Assembly (NCBI RefSeq): GCF_011075055.1
Contig: NC_058137.1
Location: 11,393,463 to 11,457,462 of the forward strand
Reading direction: 5' to 3'
Source of the DNA: Mangifera indica
Taxonomy: Eukaryota; Streptophyta; Magnoliopsida; Sapindales; Anacardiaceae
DNA length: 64,000 nt
Of this stretch, positions 11,875 through 24,218 are shown one piece after another; the first letter of the stretch is position 1, and every line of letters starts with the position of its first letter. The notes beneath the pieces were generated by a model. The model made no database searches. It had not been told where the DNA came from and was given only the letters and a program-made list of their open reading frames with translations. The position numbers and the translations under genes are program-made.

Positions 11875-14800
11875 AGTACAAATAATTAAACCTATGATGT
11901 TATTATTTGGAATCCATAATTACAAACCAAAGTGCATAACATAACATAAACTCAAGTTAACATATGTAATGTCCATAGGTCCTAAAACAACCAGAACGCC
12001 TCTACCTCATGCAACATCTTGAGCTGACCTTCTAATCCCCCCATCACCTCACTGATCCATAATCTTACCTATAAAATCATAAAGAGAACACAGTGAAAGA
12101 AAACATTCAATAAGTAAGTGACCTTTCGAAACCTCGCACATAACATTAGGTATAATCATAAGGGAAATGGACTATTTCCCACCCATTTTTTAGCCCTATC
12201 TCAAAAGCATACCCACGCCTGATGAAAAACCTAAACACTCACTCATCTCTAAACCGCTGTTAAGTTCTCTGTAAAATAAAGGGGTAAAACTGTCATTTTA
12301 CTGTTTACATTCCAATTATATAATTTTATAACATTTTTTCTCTCCGATTTTAAAAATTAACTTTTACCCCCATCCCTGAACTTTGAAAAGTGACTTTCAC
12401 CCCCCCAAATCCCTAATTTTTTTTTCACTTTCCCTCCAACCACTGGCAATGACGTGGTTAGAAGGAGAATGACGAGCATCGTTTGGATTTGGACGACGCT
12501 CGTTGAGCTTCACTAGACGAAGGAGTATCGTCTATTTTCTGGATGAAGCTCATCGTCAAGAATGGACAACGACGATGCTTGTCGTTTAGAATGGACAACA
12601 AAACATCATCCATAATAGACGACGAAACGTCATCCAAATATTTGGACGACAAAGCATCGTCTAGATCTGGATGACGCTCATCATCCAGATTTGGACGATG
12701 ATCGTCCTTCTTGGACGATGATCATCATCCAGAGGTCATCATCGTCTAGAAGTGGTCAACCTCTAGACGAAAACTTTTTCGCCATTGTAAAAAAAAGTGA
12801 CTGCATTTCAGGGGAAAAAAGTGAATTTTTTAAAACTTAATTCAGGGGACAAATATTAGTTTTTAAATTAAAGAGGGGAAAATGAGATAAAATCTTAATT
12901 ATTTAATATTATTGATAAAATGATGAATTTGCCCCTTAATGTAACATAAAATATATGGGTGGATGCAAACAGATTAAACTTTGGATGGGTGTTTGAGTTT
13001 TTCATCAAGCATGGGTATGCGTTTGAGATAGGGCTAAAAAATGGATAGGAAATAGTCATTTTCCCTAATCATAAACCATATGTGTTTCATCCTCAATCTC
13101 ATTGTGGTATTTTTGGATGTTTCCTCCAACATCCTAAATACCCATTTGAATATTTTGGCACTTAGAGTCCAATTTCTAATGGTTGTGTTATCTCGTATGA
13201 CTAATGTCAAACGATATATGTCAACATCCTAAACATCTGGTGAGAGCATGAAATATTCCAAATGTCAAATACAAAGTGCACCCAATACACTTGTCGGTTA
13301 GGCTTCAAGCTAAGGACACCCTATCACAAGAGGAGTTAAACCCTAAATCTCCCCTAATATCGTATAAACATCTTAAATGCTAAGATGTCTCACTTTAGTA
13401 TGTGCACAAGTATTCTAAATGTTAAGATGCCACACAACGATGCATAATAATTATATGGGTATCAAGGTCATATAGACTAGTTATAATGCTTTCAAAACTA
13501 CACTGCATATAGCTCGGTGACAAAAATAATGATATATATTATTTTTGGTTTTCGACCCAGAATCACTTTTGATCGAGGTCTATGCTTTCTTCCAACCCAA
13601 AATACTCAATTAACTCAATCTATCTGTGTTAGGGCCAATATATTCTCGTTTCCCATATTCTCTTTTCTTAGGGGAAAAATAGTCATTTTATATTTGTTAG
13701 CCAGCGTGACTAACCCTATACACATATGTCTCCAAAATTCTCCAAAACACACAACGATGCATCATCTCCACATAAGCGTGTTGTCCTAAAGTAGTACACA
13801 TGACCTGTGTCCTATACCACATAGGTATGTGTCTTGCCCTAATTCTAAACACTCATTCATCTTCAACACGCAGGAACTATTTAAGCCTACATGAGCATGT
13901 TTCTATCCTACACGGGCATGTATAATCTTTTTTACATATTGCACCTTTGTCGAAATTTACTTTTTCCAGTTAACCAAACCAGTTTTAGGCTTTCAAAAAT
14001 ACATCGACCTACTATTTTCAAACTAAATGTGATCCTAACATACAATACACCAATATTATGCGCAAAATTTCCAGATCATGAATTCAATAATCATCTTTAT
14101 TATTAAAACATTACTTTCTCATATATTATTCACTTTAAAGTTTGTTTCACACACAGATATTCCGATAAGTTCATGATTCCAAAATGCAATCACAAGAACT
14201 TAAATACACAACACATAATCATACCATTAATTACAAGTTATAGATCATGGTAATGGTTGAACCAACATAAACTTCAACTCATACCATATATTAATCTTCA
14301 CCAACACATACAAATATATAAATAAATTTAACACAATCTTAAATAAGAACCAATCTTGTAGATCATAACACAACAGGGCTTGAATCATACACTGAAATAG
14401 AAGGAATCGCCTACTAACCTCTCTTTTGATGTTTGCAAAGTCTTCACATGGTAAAGAATAATTTTCAGTGACTTTTGGCTATCCAACCTCAACAAACTCT
14501 CTCAATTTTTTCTTTGGTTTTTTTAAAATAAGGCAAACAATAGTTAGCCAAATGCCTCTATGTTCTTTTATTTTTTTCTAGAAAAATATCTTACCCAACC
14601 TTGTGCTTCCATACACATGAGCATATCAACTATTATCCATTAATGATAGTTTTCAAAATCACTGCAAAATTGCTCTTTATCCAAAATTCAAATATACTTA
14701 TCACACATGATCATGTATTCTCTCATACACAGGCATGTGTTTCTCCCAGACTTAGTCTTTTTTATGCACCTTACAAGAAATGACCACCTTACCCTTCCCA

Positions 14801-15050
14801 ACACACATACGGGCATGTGAACTTCCTTACACAATCGTTCACATCCAAAATCATATAAACATAATGCAATCAACAAAATACCAAAATTGAAACTAAAACC
14901 ATTGGATATCATATTTTAATTTTAGGAATGAACTGAAACTTAACAACCCCAAGTAGCTCCTAGTTCCAAACACTTAAGAATCAAAATTGAGGGCAAAAAC
15001 AAGATCTAATGCATTTATAACAAGCCTCCCTTTTTCATCCCTGGAAAATA
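11875..15050 (-). repeat. Second family-G gypsy-type LTR, split by a MULE-like element
   Basis: Directly abuts copy 1 and repeats its features: 'aataagtaagtgacctttcg' (12111-12130) corresponds to 'gtgataaaacacttataagtaag' in copy 1, and 'cacgggcatgt' motifs occur at 13910-13920 and 14808-14818. The interior is interrupted at 12162-13065 by a foldback element. The right limit is uncertain. No coding capacity; 60-90 codon frames (13517-13789, 13891-14106, 14601-14783) do not resemble proteins. Confidence 0.5.
12162..13065. mobile_element. Foldback Mutator-like (MULE) non-autonomous element
   Basis: A 904-bp element with terminal inverted repeats (TIRs) of about 85 bp: the left end starts GGGAAATGGACTATTTCCC and the right end reversed starts GGGAAAATGACTATTTCC. 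Both continue into a shared 'attttttagccctatctcaaa' and 'gatgaaaaac'. It is flanked by a perfect 9-bp TSD, TAATCATAA (12153-12161 and 13066-13074), the length made by Mutator-type transposases. Inverted similarity continues inward (ggggtaaaac / ttgcccctt), so nearly the whole element folds back. The core (12440-12780) is a run of GACGA/TCGTC-type motifs with higher GC. No transposase is encoded, so it depended on an enzyme elsewhere. Confidence 0.88.
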
Positions 15051-15889
15051 AAAAAATGCTTCAATGACACCCATAATGGTTCCTTAATTAGCAACAGGAC
15101 GTATATGATCCCACTAGGTAGCGTTGTTGTATCTTCTTCCTATGGTTGTCACAAATATCTTCATCATTTGATCATTCAAATTCATCATCTTCTTCTTTCT
15201 ATTACAAAGATAACTTTAAATTACCCTTTGTTTCTTTTTCTTTCCATTTTGTTATTTTCCATTAGGCAAACTCATCTTTTGTTGTGAAAAGAATGACTTA
15301 ATATGACCTTTAGAAAATGAATTTGCACCAAATTTTAAGCCATCAGATCATAAAAAAAAAAAAAAAATAGACTTATGACAAATTTTGACATGTCAGTTTT
15401 GTGTGGGAACCAAACCTTATAAGAGGGTTTGAACCTATTCCTATTTTTAGGAAATGACCATTTTGGTTTCAATATCAGTTTCTTATTTTTTAACAAGATG
15501 CCTGGAATCACTCACCCCTAGTAGTCATGACCCTTACTAAAAAACATGCACATGAGTTTTAGTAGACTATATTTTGCATGTTTAAGCCTATTTCATTTAT
15601 GCTTCATGTGGATCCTAAGATGTCATCTAGTTCTTGGATTGAAAGTGACAATTTAAGCATTCCAACTAGTTCAAAAGATGAAAGAGGCATCAAACGCTGA
15701 TATTATATCTATTCTCCATCTATATACATATAGACCAATTGTTTGTTTAAACATGTTACAAATACATATTCTATAAACAGATCTAGTTAGATTTATAGCC
15801 TACGTATGCTTTGTTTAAAAATTTTAAACATTTATTTTGCTGCATAATTATCTTTTTTACACCATAAAACTTTACAAAGGCTACATTAG
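15051..15889. other. No gene recognised
   Basis: AT-rich with a homopolymer A run (15351-15367). No frame, repeat family or RNA gene I can support. Confidence 0.4.
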
Positions 15890-16950
15890 ACTAGTGTCAA
15901 ACTAAGTTGATTGGTACACAAAATAATCTAATGATCTCAATTCTAAGGGTCACATGTACTATTGTCTATTAGAGGATATGTTCCATAGACTTGGGGTTAC
16001 CATCTTTGTGGAATTCTTTAGTGAGTCAGTCTAGTGAACATGTATTCATGTGTTACGCCAGATTGTCATAAACAACCTTAACATGTGAGATTTATTATCA
16101 CACTTCAATAAAGCATTCAACATAATGATAGTCTTATTGCATTTTATATGCCTTTAGTCAGGATAATGTTAAGACTATGAACTTTTGTAGATCCGTTATC
16201 ATAAGTGCTTATAAGGTTTTTGTGATTAAGTTATACGTTGATCTTTTTGTCATGTATGAATCTATCAATGAAAAGGCATTCATTAAATAAATAGATATAA
16301 TGGACATGTATAAATAGATGCAAATCTACCATTTATTTATTATTAAATTTCTTATTCATTGTTTGAATGAAATTACAAATTTAGCCTCAATTATTCTTTA
16401 GAATACCTACTCTAACAACCTCAAACTTTCTCCCTACTTGCATAAACTTGTCTTGTAAATTGTTTTTTTATTGAGTAAGTTCATAAGCAGGATAGTAGGT
16501 GAACTTGTATACATATAATTTACTAGTGCATGACCCTAATTGATTTTTAAGGCTAGAAATTCAAGTCAAATTGATTCAATTCTATCATGCCTAGAGGTGC
16601 TAGGCTTTTACAACACTTCCTAAAGCAAGTGGTTTGCAAACATATTGATTGAGTGGGCTTGTAAGAATGGTTGCAACTTCCTAGATGTGGCTATTAGGGC
16701 CATTGCTAATTGCTTCATCTCTGGTATCTAATCTCTACATCAAGCAAACACTTGTTGACACTTTATCATCTTCCTGGACTAAGGTGCCAAATATTTGCAT
16801 ATGGAAAGATTTATACTCGCATACGAAGTCAATCTACAAGTAGATGAAATATCTAGTTGTTAAATGCTACTCACATAACTAGTCACATTAATTCATTGTG
16901 TAATGGTTAGACAAGTTTTTGGTGCAATTTTCATGCATTATTCTTAGAAA
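15890..16950 (-). repeat. Family-C copia LTR fragment plus internal remnant
   Basis: From 15890 to about 16418 the sequence follows family C in minus orientation ('ttagaggatatgttccatagac', 'gtgaacatgtattcatgtgttacgcca', 'aacatgtgagatttattatcacac'). It reaches an LTR edge whose minus strand reads TGTTAGAGTAGG near 16418. The minus strand just beyond (16419-16436) reads GGGAGAAAGTTTGAGGTT, which fits a polypurine tract. Sequence to about 16950 would then be the element's interior, too decayed to read as protein. Confidence 0.5.
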
Positions 16951-17227
16951 AGGTTTAACTACATAACAATAAGAAAGTAAATAATATGAGTAATTATATA
17001 ATTATGTATTTATGAATATATTTTGAATTTTTGTTTGCTTAAAAAAATTAAATTATCTTATAGAAACATATTTAAAAAAAATTATCTAATAAAAACAATT
17101 TATATGTATTAAAGAATTTCTAATTCCATGTAATAGGAAATTATTAAAAATATTAAATTAACGGATATTAATTAAAATAGATATAAAATATTGTATCTAA
17201 ACGTTTTAGACAAACTTTTGATGAATT

Positions 17228-18115
17228 TACTTTTTTAAGCAAACTTAATATTTATTTTAATAATACCCCTCTCTGGTAATTACCTTTCATCCGTCGTGTT
17301 TTTTCTTCAGTAGCATACTCTAATATTGTTATATTAATTGTAAGTTTGGTAACTTACAAATCAAAATATTCATAAACTTGTTCAAAAATAAGTCAATTTT
17401 TTGTTAGATTATTGATATGTCCAGATCGAAACGAAAAACAAAACAAATACGAGTATGAGATTTTAATATTTCAAAAATTGTTTGAATTATAAATTAAAAA
17501 ATTAAATGGAAATAGTTATTTGTCATTAATATAAAAAAATATGTATATAAAAATATTTATATACTTGAGTGCAACTAGTGCGAGAGCATTCTCGTACTCA
17601 TGTCTTACAATATAAATATTTATATAAAATATAAATATTTTTACATAAATATTTATATTTATATAAATATAAATATATTTATATGATATTTTATTTATAT
17701 AATATAAATATATTATATTTATATACATGAGTGCAAGAGTGCTCTCACACTTCTTGCACTCATGTATATAAATATTTTTATATACGTATTTTTTATATTA
17801 ATGACAAATAATTGTTTTCATTCAATTTTTTAAATTTATAATTCAAACAATTTTTAAAATATTAAAATCTCAGATTCACATTCGCACTCGTGTCTGTTCT
17901 GTTTTTCGTTTCGATTTGGACATATCAATAATCCAACAAAAAAAATAACTTGTTTTTGAACAAGTTTATGAATATTTTGATTTGTAAGATATTAAACTTA
18001 CAATCAATGTAATGATGTTAAAATATGCTATTGAAGAAAAAACATAACTGATAAAAGGTAATTAATAGAGAAGGGTATTATTGAAATAAATATTGAGTTT
18101 GCTTAAAAAAATATT
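17228..18115. repeat. Large AT-rich inverted repeat (foldback), about 0.9 kb
   Basis: Two arms of about 0.4 kb are reverse complements of one another. Matching pairs: 'ttttttaagcaaac' (17233-17246) with 'gtttgcttaaaaaaa' (18095-18110); 'aataataccc' with 'gggtattatt'; the region around 17395-17470 ('gatatgtccagatcgaaacgaaaa') with 17895-17935; and inner 'gagtgcaactagtgcgagagc' with 'gtgctctcacacttcttgcactc'. The AT-rich centre (17600-17720) would form the loop. Probably a long-TIR MITE or foldback element, but I could not define a TSD. The 70-codon frame 17516-17728 (-) is low-complexity shadow. Confidence 0.75.
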
Positions 18116-18199
18116 TATTTTTTATTCATAAATAACTTGTATTTATTTTTTAAACCTATCGAAATGCTATAAATTTTATAAAGAATATATTAAGATTAA

Positions 18200-19562
18200 T
18201 TAATTATATGTAAATATGATAATGTGTCGCATATAAAATATCATCAATTTTATGCAAAGTATAAAATTCTTCGTTTATGAAATTTTCAGTTTTTGTTTTG
18301 TTTCGGTGTGAATTAATGTCTCTATCTTAAGCCTTAATTGGCTGGATGTATCATGTTTAGGTTGATGTCCAAATTAAACGACATGTCGGACCCATGGAGT
18401 AGATAATAACGATGGCGTTTCACGTGATCTACATACGTATGATTTGTCATTTTCTCTTATTTGATAACGAAATTGAGCCCCACCGCTTGTCGGTTTTTCT
18501 CCCTCCACACATCAATGGTTGGTTTATCTATGATTAATCCATGATTGGCCAAACAAAAAGCTTCAGTTAATAGTTATCTAAATAATTTAATGTATTTATA
18601 ATTTATCACATAATCCTGGTCATTAATTATAAGCTCAATCATCAGAAAGATAGAACAATTAAATATATATTATTAATTCTTTTTTATAATTATATTTTTT
18701 ATGAATTTCTTATAGGTCACAATTTATACTAAAACAATTAAAATAGTCTAAAATATAAGTGCAATGCATCATATAATTATTGTGCTCGTAATTTTTTAGC
18801 ATCCAATTGTCGTGGGCAAATTTTTATCAAAAAGGTTTTGCATTTTCCGTTAGCAAAAAGTTTGGTTGAAATTGTGTTTTAATGATTTTTTGAATGTGAG
18901 AAATTTTGATTCAATTCTTTTTAAATAAAGACAGATTATTTGTGAAAGTTTAGATAAATTATAATATGGAAATTATAATTTAAACAAATAAAATTATAAG
19001 AAAATGTCGTGTCTTTATTCAGCAAGATCATAAATGCTTTTTTCGTTAGGCATAGTAGAAATTAGACCCACAAATCTTTTTATGTTTTAAGCTGTTCAAT
19101 AAAATATTCCGAAAATAAAACGACTAAAAAATTTAAAAAAAATTAATTTAATTACATTTTGCTCATGAAATAAGTGGATCCCTCATGTATCATTTTATTC
19201 AACTATAATGGGGTCCTTCCTGACTTTAAAATAAATAAATAAATAAAACTAATTCCCTCTGATTAGTTTCTAGCTAATCAACTAATTAGATCTTCATTAA
19301 TTAATTAATTAATATTTATAGTTATAGCTATTATTTTCATGCAGAGACAGCTCGACCCATTGATGCCGACCCCCTTCAATACTCAAGTAGAGTTACTTCA
19401 AGTTTATGTCCCTCTCTTTGTCTCCTAATTTTGCTAGCAAATTTCCACTTTATTTTTGTGCCTATTTAAGCGACCAAACTCAAGACATTTCTGATACAAT
19501 AAACCCATAGATTCATAGAAGGAAATCAATAAATCTTGCTCGATCAATATTACTTTGAAAAT
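18200..19562. promoter_or_regulatory. Upstream region of the RGF-type peptide gene
   Basis: A TATA-like TATTTAAG sits at 19463-19470, about 100 bases before the start codon. A TGTCTC auxin-response-type motif lies at 19419-19424, about 40 bases upstream of it, with another near 18317-18322. A CACGTG G-box is at 18421-18426. The sites are short and were found by eye; no regulation is proven. The rest is AT-rich without genes. Confidence 0.4.
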
Positions 19563-19942
19563 ATGATTAGGGTTTCTCGCCATTGTCTTGTTCTCATAGT
19601 TGCTGTTCTTCTTTGCTTCATATCCCTTTCCGATGGAGGTTAATCAATACTTTCTTTTTCTCCTTTCTTGGTATATTTAATTTGTTGATATATATAGTTT
19701 GTTGAAGAGCGGTCAGTTGATTCTTTATTTGTCTTTTTTTTTTTCTTTTAATTGCAGCAAGACGTTTAGGAGTAGCAACGCCGCCTAGGGTTAGTGTTGG
19801 AAGTGAGAACAATGTTGATATTACAACAGCAACTTCAAGAAGAATTCATGGAGAAGGGTTGAAGAAAGAAGTAGATGACGAAGAAGAGTTGGTGACTGTG
19901 GATTATACTCCTCCAAGCAAGAAGCCTCCAATTCATAACTAA
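19563..19942 (+). CDS. RGF/GOLVEN/CLEL secreted peptide precursor
   Basis: Two exons, 19563-19638 and 19758-19942, joined over a 119-bp GT-AG intron (TTGCAG acceptor), encode 86 aa. Residues 1 to about 23 are a signal peptide (MIRVSRHC followed by a Val/Leu/Ile-rich core). The middle is variable and charged (KKEVDDEEE). The C-terminus is DYTPPSKKPPIHN followed by the stop, which fits the 13-residue family pattern: Asp-Tyr start (Tyr sulfated by TPST in known members), Pro at positions 5, 9 and 10, and a terminal His-Asn. Known family members are secreted, processed and perceived by RGFR/RGI leucine-rich-repeat receptor kinases, controlling root meristem size, gravitropism and root hairs. The intron falls just after the signal peptide. 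Nearest paralogue not assigned. A CLE or CEP peptide is less likely, because both lack the DY start. Confidence 0.88.
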
Positions 19943-22404
19943 ACTGGAGTGAAAAAATTCTATTTGGTTGATCGATTAGTTAATCATCTTCAAATCGATT
20001 CTACTCTTTACCAATGGTTTGATTTTGCTGTAAATATTTTTAGTATAAGAAAATTAAGATAGCATACCACAGAGATGGGGAGAGTACTAAATAATAATAA
20101 TTAAATATAAATATTTTAGCATTAGAAATTATTGTGAATTAGGGTTTGGGGGAAAGAGAATTTATGAGAAAATTGAGTGTTACATGCATGCATGCAACAC
20201 TGGATTAGGCTTAATTTATAGAGTTTTATTTATTATTAGTAATAATATTTTGTTTATGAGTCTGTGTAAAATAACAGAGAGTATTGCTTATAATTGCATG
20301 GAAAATTGAGTGGTAATTAATAAATAATTAATGCAGCAAAGGTCTTTACAATTTCAAGATAAATCAACATTGATTTTATGTGGTTTTTTCTTCATTTATA
20401 ACAATTAATTAACATAAAACATATAATTAAGTGATCATAATTACCATATTGTTTTATCTTTAAAAACTAGTTTTAAGACTACTAAAATTGTAATTAATAG
20501 TTATAGCGATCATAGAACTGTCATAGATTCCACATAAACAGTAAAATTATTAAAATTACTAATTAGTCATAAATACAAAAAAATATTAATTTATGGAAGC
20601 TAGTAAATAAAACAGTCTAATTAAAATTAATCAGCATTAACATATATAATCAAGTAGCTTGAAGATTTATGTATTCAGCGTTAGTCTATTGAGAGAGTTT
20701 TTTATTGACGGAAATCATATAATTAAGTTAATCCTTATTATAATTAGTCATTAGAAAGAAATTATCTATCAAATTAAAACCAAAAATCTTGCTAATAAAG
20801 TATCATTGATTTCAAATATTTTAATTTTTTCCTATAAATTTCATTAGAAAGGATTAAAATTATGATGCAATAATTGTATGAAATTTAATTTTAAATCAAA
20901 ATGAAGCAATGATAAAGTAGATTTGTAAAACAAGGAAAACTAAAATTCCCAAAAAAAGCTTGCCTTAGGATGAAACACATAGAAATGACTCAATGGAAAT
21001 TGAATTTCAAGGTTTCTCATACGAATTTTCGGTAGTATTTGTGTATAAAAAAAAGGGGTTTTGACACATCTCATCCATAATTTTTATATTATTATAAGTG
21101 CTTAAAAAGAAAAGTTTTGAAATGTCTCATTAGGGTTCTTAAAAGGGTTTTGATTTATATTTATAAATAAAAAACAAAGTACAAAGTTTGAAAATAATTA
21201 AACCTTTTATCAACCCTGCTTACTGTTACAACGTATGAAAAAGAAGGGTTTCCAAATAGTTTCGTGAGAATGGATGTTTATTAAGCTTCTAGAAAGTTAA
21301 AATTATATGAAAGCTTATAGTATCACGGAATGAAATATCTAGAGTTAAAACGCTAATATTTCTTAAATATTCCACCAAAAAATTGATGCCAAAGACCTTG
21401 TTGATGAGGCATAAGGTTGAAGAAGAAATAGAAGATTTTTAACTGTAAACAAATCATTGAGATTCATACATTAAGGACAATTTCGAAAGCACCCAGATAA
21501 AGAGTTTTAAAAGGAAATGGATGTACATGTGTTAACTGTCAGATATAATTTACATGATTTTAAAAGGAACAAAATCAATTTAATTTGTAGAATCCCATGT
21601 AAATTATAAAATACTAAATTAAAAACTCAACATTATAGAAATATATTATTTGACATGCATTCTAAATCCATCAATTTTTTAAAATTTTCCTACTTAAAAT
21701 AATTAATCTTTCTCCTTAAAACTTCTTTGAATAATAATTTTTAATGGATAAAATTATAATATTACGGTTTCGAAAATTAGACTTAGCTAATATATAATAA
21801 ATTATTTGATCTTTCTTGTCTTTTAATTCAAAGTTTCTATAAACTTTAAAACTTGCACTGATATTGTCAATTTATTAGACTTATCTTTATTGATTACTTA
21901 AGTATATTTATAAACAATATTTAGATTATTCAATTATCTAATTTTATTAAAACCAAAATTATAATTAATGATAGTTCACATTAAAATTTTTTTTAACATT
22001 TTTTCACTTAGGTAACATTAATTATTCTTTTTATTTTATTTTAATGAAAAAAGAAAAACCTTTGACTGCTAGGTAACCAACATTTTAAATTTAAAGTGTA
22101 TTTTAAATTATTAATTTAGTTAATACGAATACCAATAATAAATCAATACATCTGTTATATCTTTAATCAACATAAATTTGCCCATAATTTTGATTACTAA
22201 TAACCAAATAAACATGGATTATTGATATGAGAATGCCAAGTAATCACAAACAATTATCTCTCTAGTAGTCCATCTTATAACTTCTCTTTAACCTTTATGT
22301 TTTATAAATAAAAATAAAATAAATCTCTTCATTTTCAATAAAGTCTATATGTTTCAACCTTATTCAAGATACATGAAACATACAAGTACATCTATTATAT
22401 ATAA
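19943..22404. other. Gene-free AT-rich stretch downstream of the peptide gene
   Basis: Contains the 3' UTR and terminator of the peptide gene (end not defined) and an alternating CATGCATGCATGCA tract around 20183-20198. Beyond that I see only AT-rich sequence without frames or recognisable TE ends. Confidence 0.4.
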
Positions 22405-23060
22405 CAGAAACAACATTTAGTGGCATTATTTTATGAAATTTAATCAAAAACCACCAAAAAAGTATGAAAAGTAAAAAAAATAATAACTTATTATAACATT
22501 TACTATCATTTACGTTATAGAAATATTTAATGACATTTTTTATGACATTTAATCATAAGCCACTACAAATTATGGGAAGTAAAAAATTAATGACATATTA
22601 TAATATTTATTATAATTGACACTATAGAAATATTTGATGGAATTTTTTTTATGACATTTAATCAAAAGCCACAAAAAATTATGAGAACATATAATAACAT
22701 TTATTATAAATCTATAGAAATATTTAGTGACATTTTTATGGCATTTAATAAAAAAACCACTAAAATGACGAGAAATTAAAAAATTAATAACATATTATGA
22801 CATTTATTAGTAACAAACACTATAAGAATATTTAATGACATTTTTGTTATGACATTTGTATTAAAAACCACTAAAAATCAATGGAAGTAGAAAAAATTAA
22901 AAACTTATTGTAATAATTATATTGAATGGCATATTTGTTACAACATATATATTAAAAATCATTAAAAATTATGAAAAGGAAAAAATAATTAAAATGAATT
23001 GTGACATTTATAATAATTGCCACTATAAGAACTTTTTATGCTAATAATTTTTTTGATTTT
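22405..23060. repeat. Degenerate tandem repeat, about 85-115-bp units, CACTA-subterminal-like
   Basis: The phrase 'ttta(a/g)tgacatttttt.atgacatttaatca.aa.ccac' recurs about six times (near 22415, 22528, 22635, 22717, 22828 and 22923). It alternates with '(cac)tatagaaatattt' and 'aacatttattat'. Repeated 'tagtgacattt' and 'gccactaaaa' blocks are characteristic of subterminal regions of plant CACTA transposons. A CACTACCAAAAAA string, close to a CACTA terminus, lies at 23356-23368. I could not pair it with a second end. Confidence 0.55.
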
Positions 23061-23645
23061 AATAGACTAGGCAGTTCTTGTTATCATATTGTTTTTATAT
23101 CATATCAGTTCAAATTTTAAATTAAAGACTTTCAATCCTAACTCGACTTAAAATAGAATCATATTGAAAACTTTCAACCCTAACCTATCTTAAACTATGT
23201 TTAGGTTGACCTAACATAATTTGATATAAAATAAAATTGTCTAATTATTAATGCACAAAACATAATATTTTATCTTGTTTGCAAATGTTATAAAAAATTT
23301 ACATACCAAAACCTTTAAACAATGTCAATAATCTTAGTAACTAATTCTCATTTTCACTACCAAAAAATAAAATAAATTTTTAAATAAAAAATAATAATAA
23401 TTGAAGTAATTACAACCATATGAAGATACAAATATATATAATATATAAAGATTTTAATTGTTTTTTACACTTATCTTTCAAAATTTCTTTAATCTGCACC
23501 TAACTTATTTTACTGTAGTAAACATTTCTCTAAATATTCAAATCAATTCAAGTATGGGCTACTTTCGTATTAATCCTAACCCAACCGTATTAGTTTTGAG
23601 TTGACTTGAATTAAATTTCATGCAAAGAAAAAATTTAACCCTAAT

Positions 23646-24218
23646 TAGGGGTGGATCCGAACTAGGCTAAGCCCCAACATCCTTCGACTTAAGTTTGGCT
23701 TGAATGGAAAGTAGTCCAGCTTAAGTTCGTCAAGCCAAAATTAAGGGTATCTCGAGTTCGGTTTAAATGAAAAATGATTTGGCTTGGTTCAACTCAAATT
23801 CATAGTTCGAATCAATGGTTTGAATTTGTAACTTAATTCAAGTTGAATTCATTTTTCTAATTGATGGTTTAAATTTGTAACTTAAGTTCGTGTCTTATTA
23901 ACAAAACAATATTTTTTTTATCCAAATAATATATAAAATAACTTATTCAAGGCAAACTGAGTTATAAATTTAAACTATTAATTCGAACTATGAAATTGAG
24001 TTGATCTGAACACAAATTTGAACATAATCGAGTCATGAATTCAAATTATTGTTTTGAGTTATGAATTCGAGTTAAACACCTTCTAACTCGAATTCGACTT
24101 GGTTTAAAAAAATAGGTCAAATCTTCTAGCTTAAATTCGAACAGAAAAATTCAAGCCTTGTTGAACCGAGTCAAGCTAACTTTTGAGATTGAATTAACTT
24201 GGTTCAGATCCAACTGTA
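23646..24218. mobile_element. hAT-like MITE, 573 bp
   Basis: The left end TAGGGGTGGATCCGAAC and the right end reversed TACAGTTGGATCTGAAC match at 13 of 17 positions. The flanking 8 bases are ACCCTAAT (23638-23645) and ACCCTAAG (24219-24226), 7 of 8 identical, which fits the 8-bp TSD of hAT elements. The interior is a series of 'gagttcg/aattcgaa/ggttcaactc' blocks in both orientations and encodes no protein. Confidence 0.7.

Noticed and set aside
17516..17728. 70-codon Ile/Tyr/Asn-rich minus-strand frame
   Set aside because: Lies across the AT-rich centre of the inverted repeat; low-complexity artefact.
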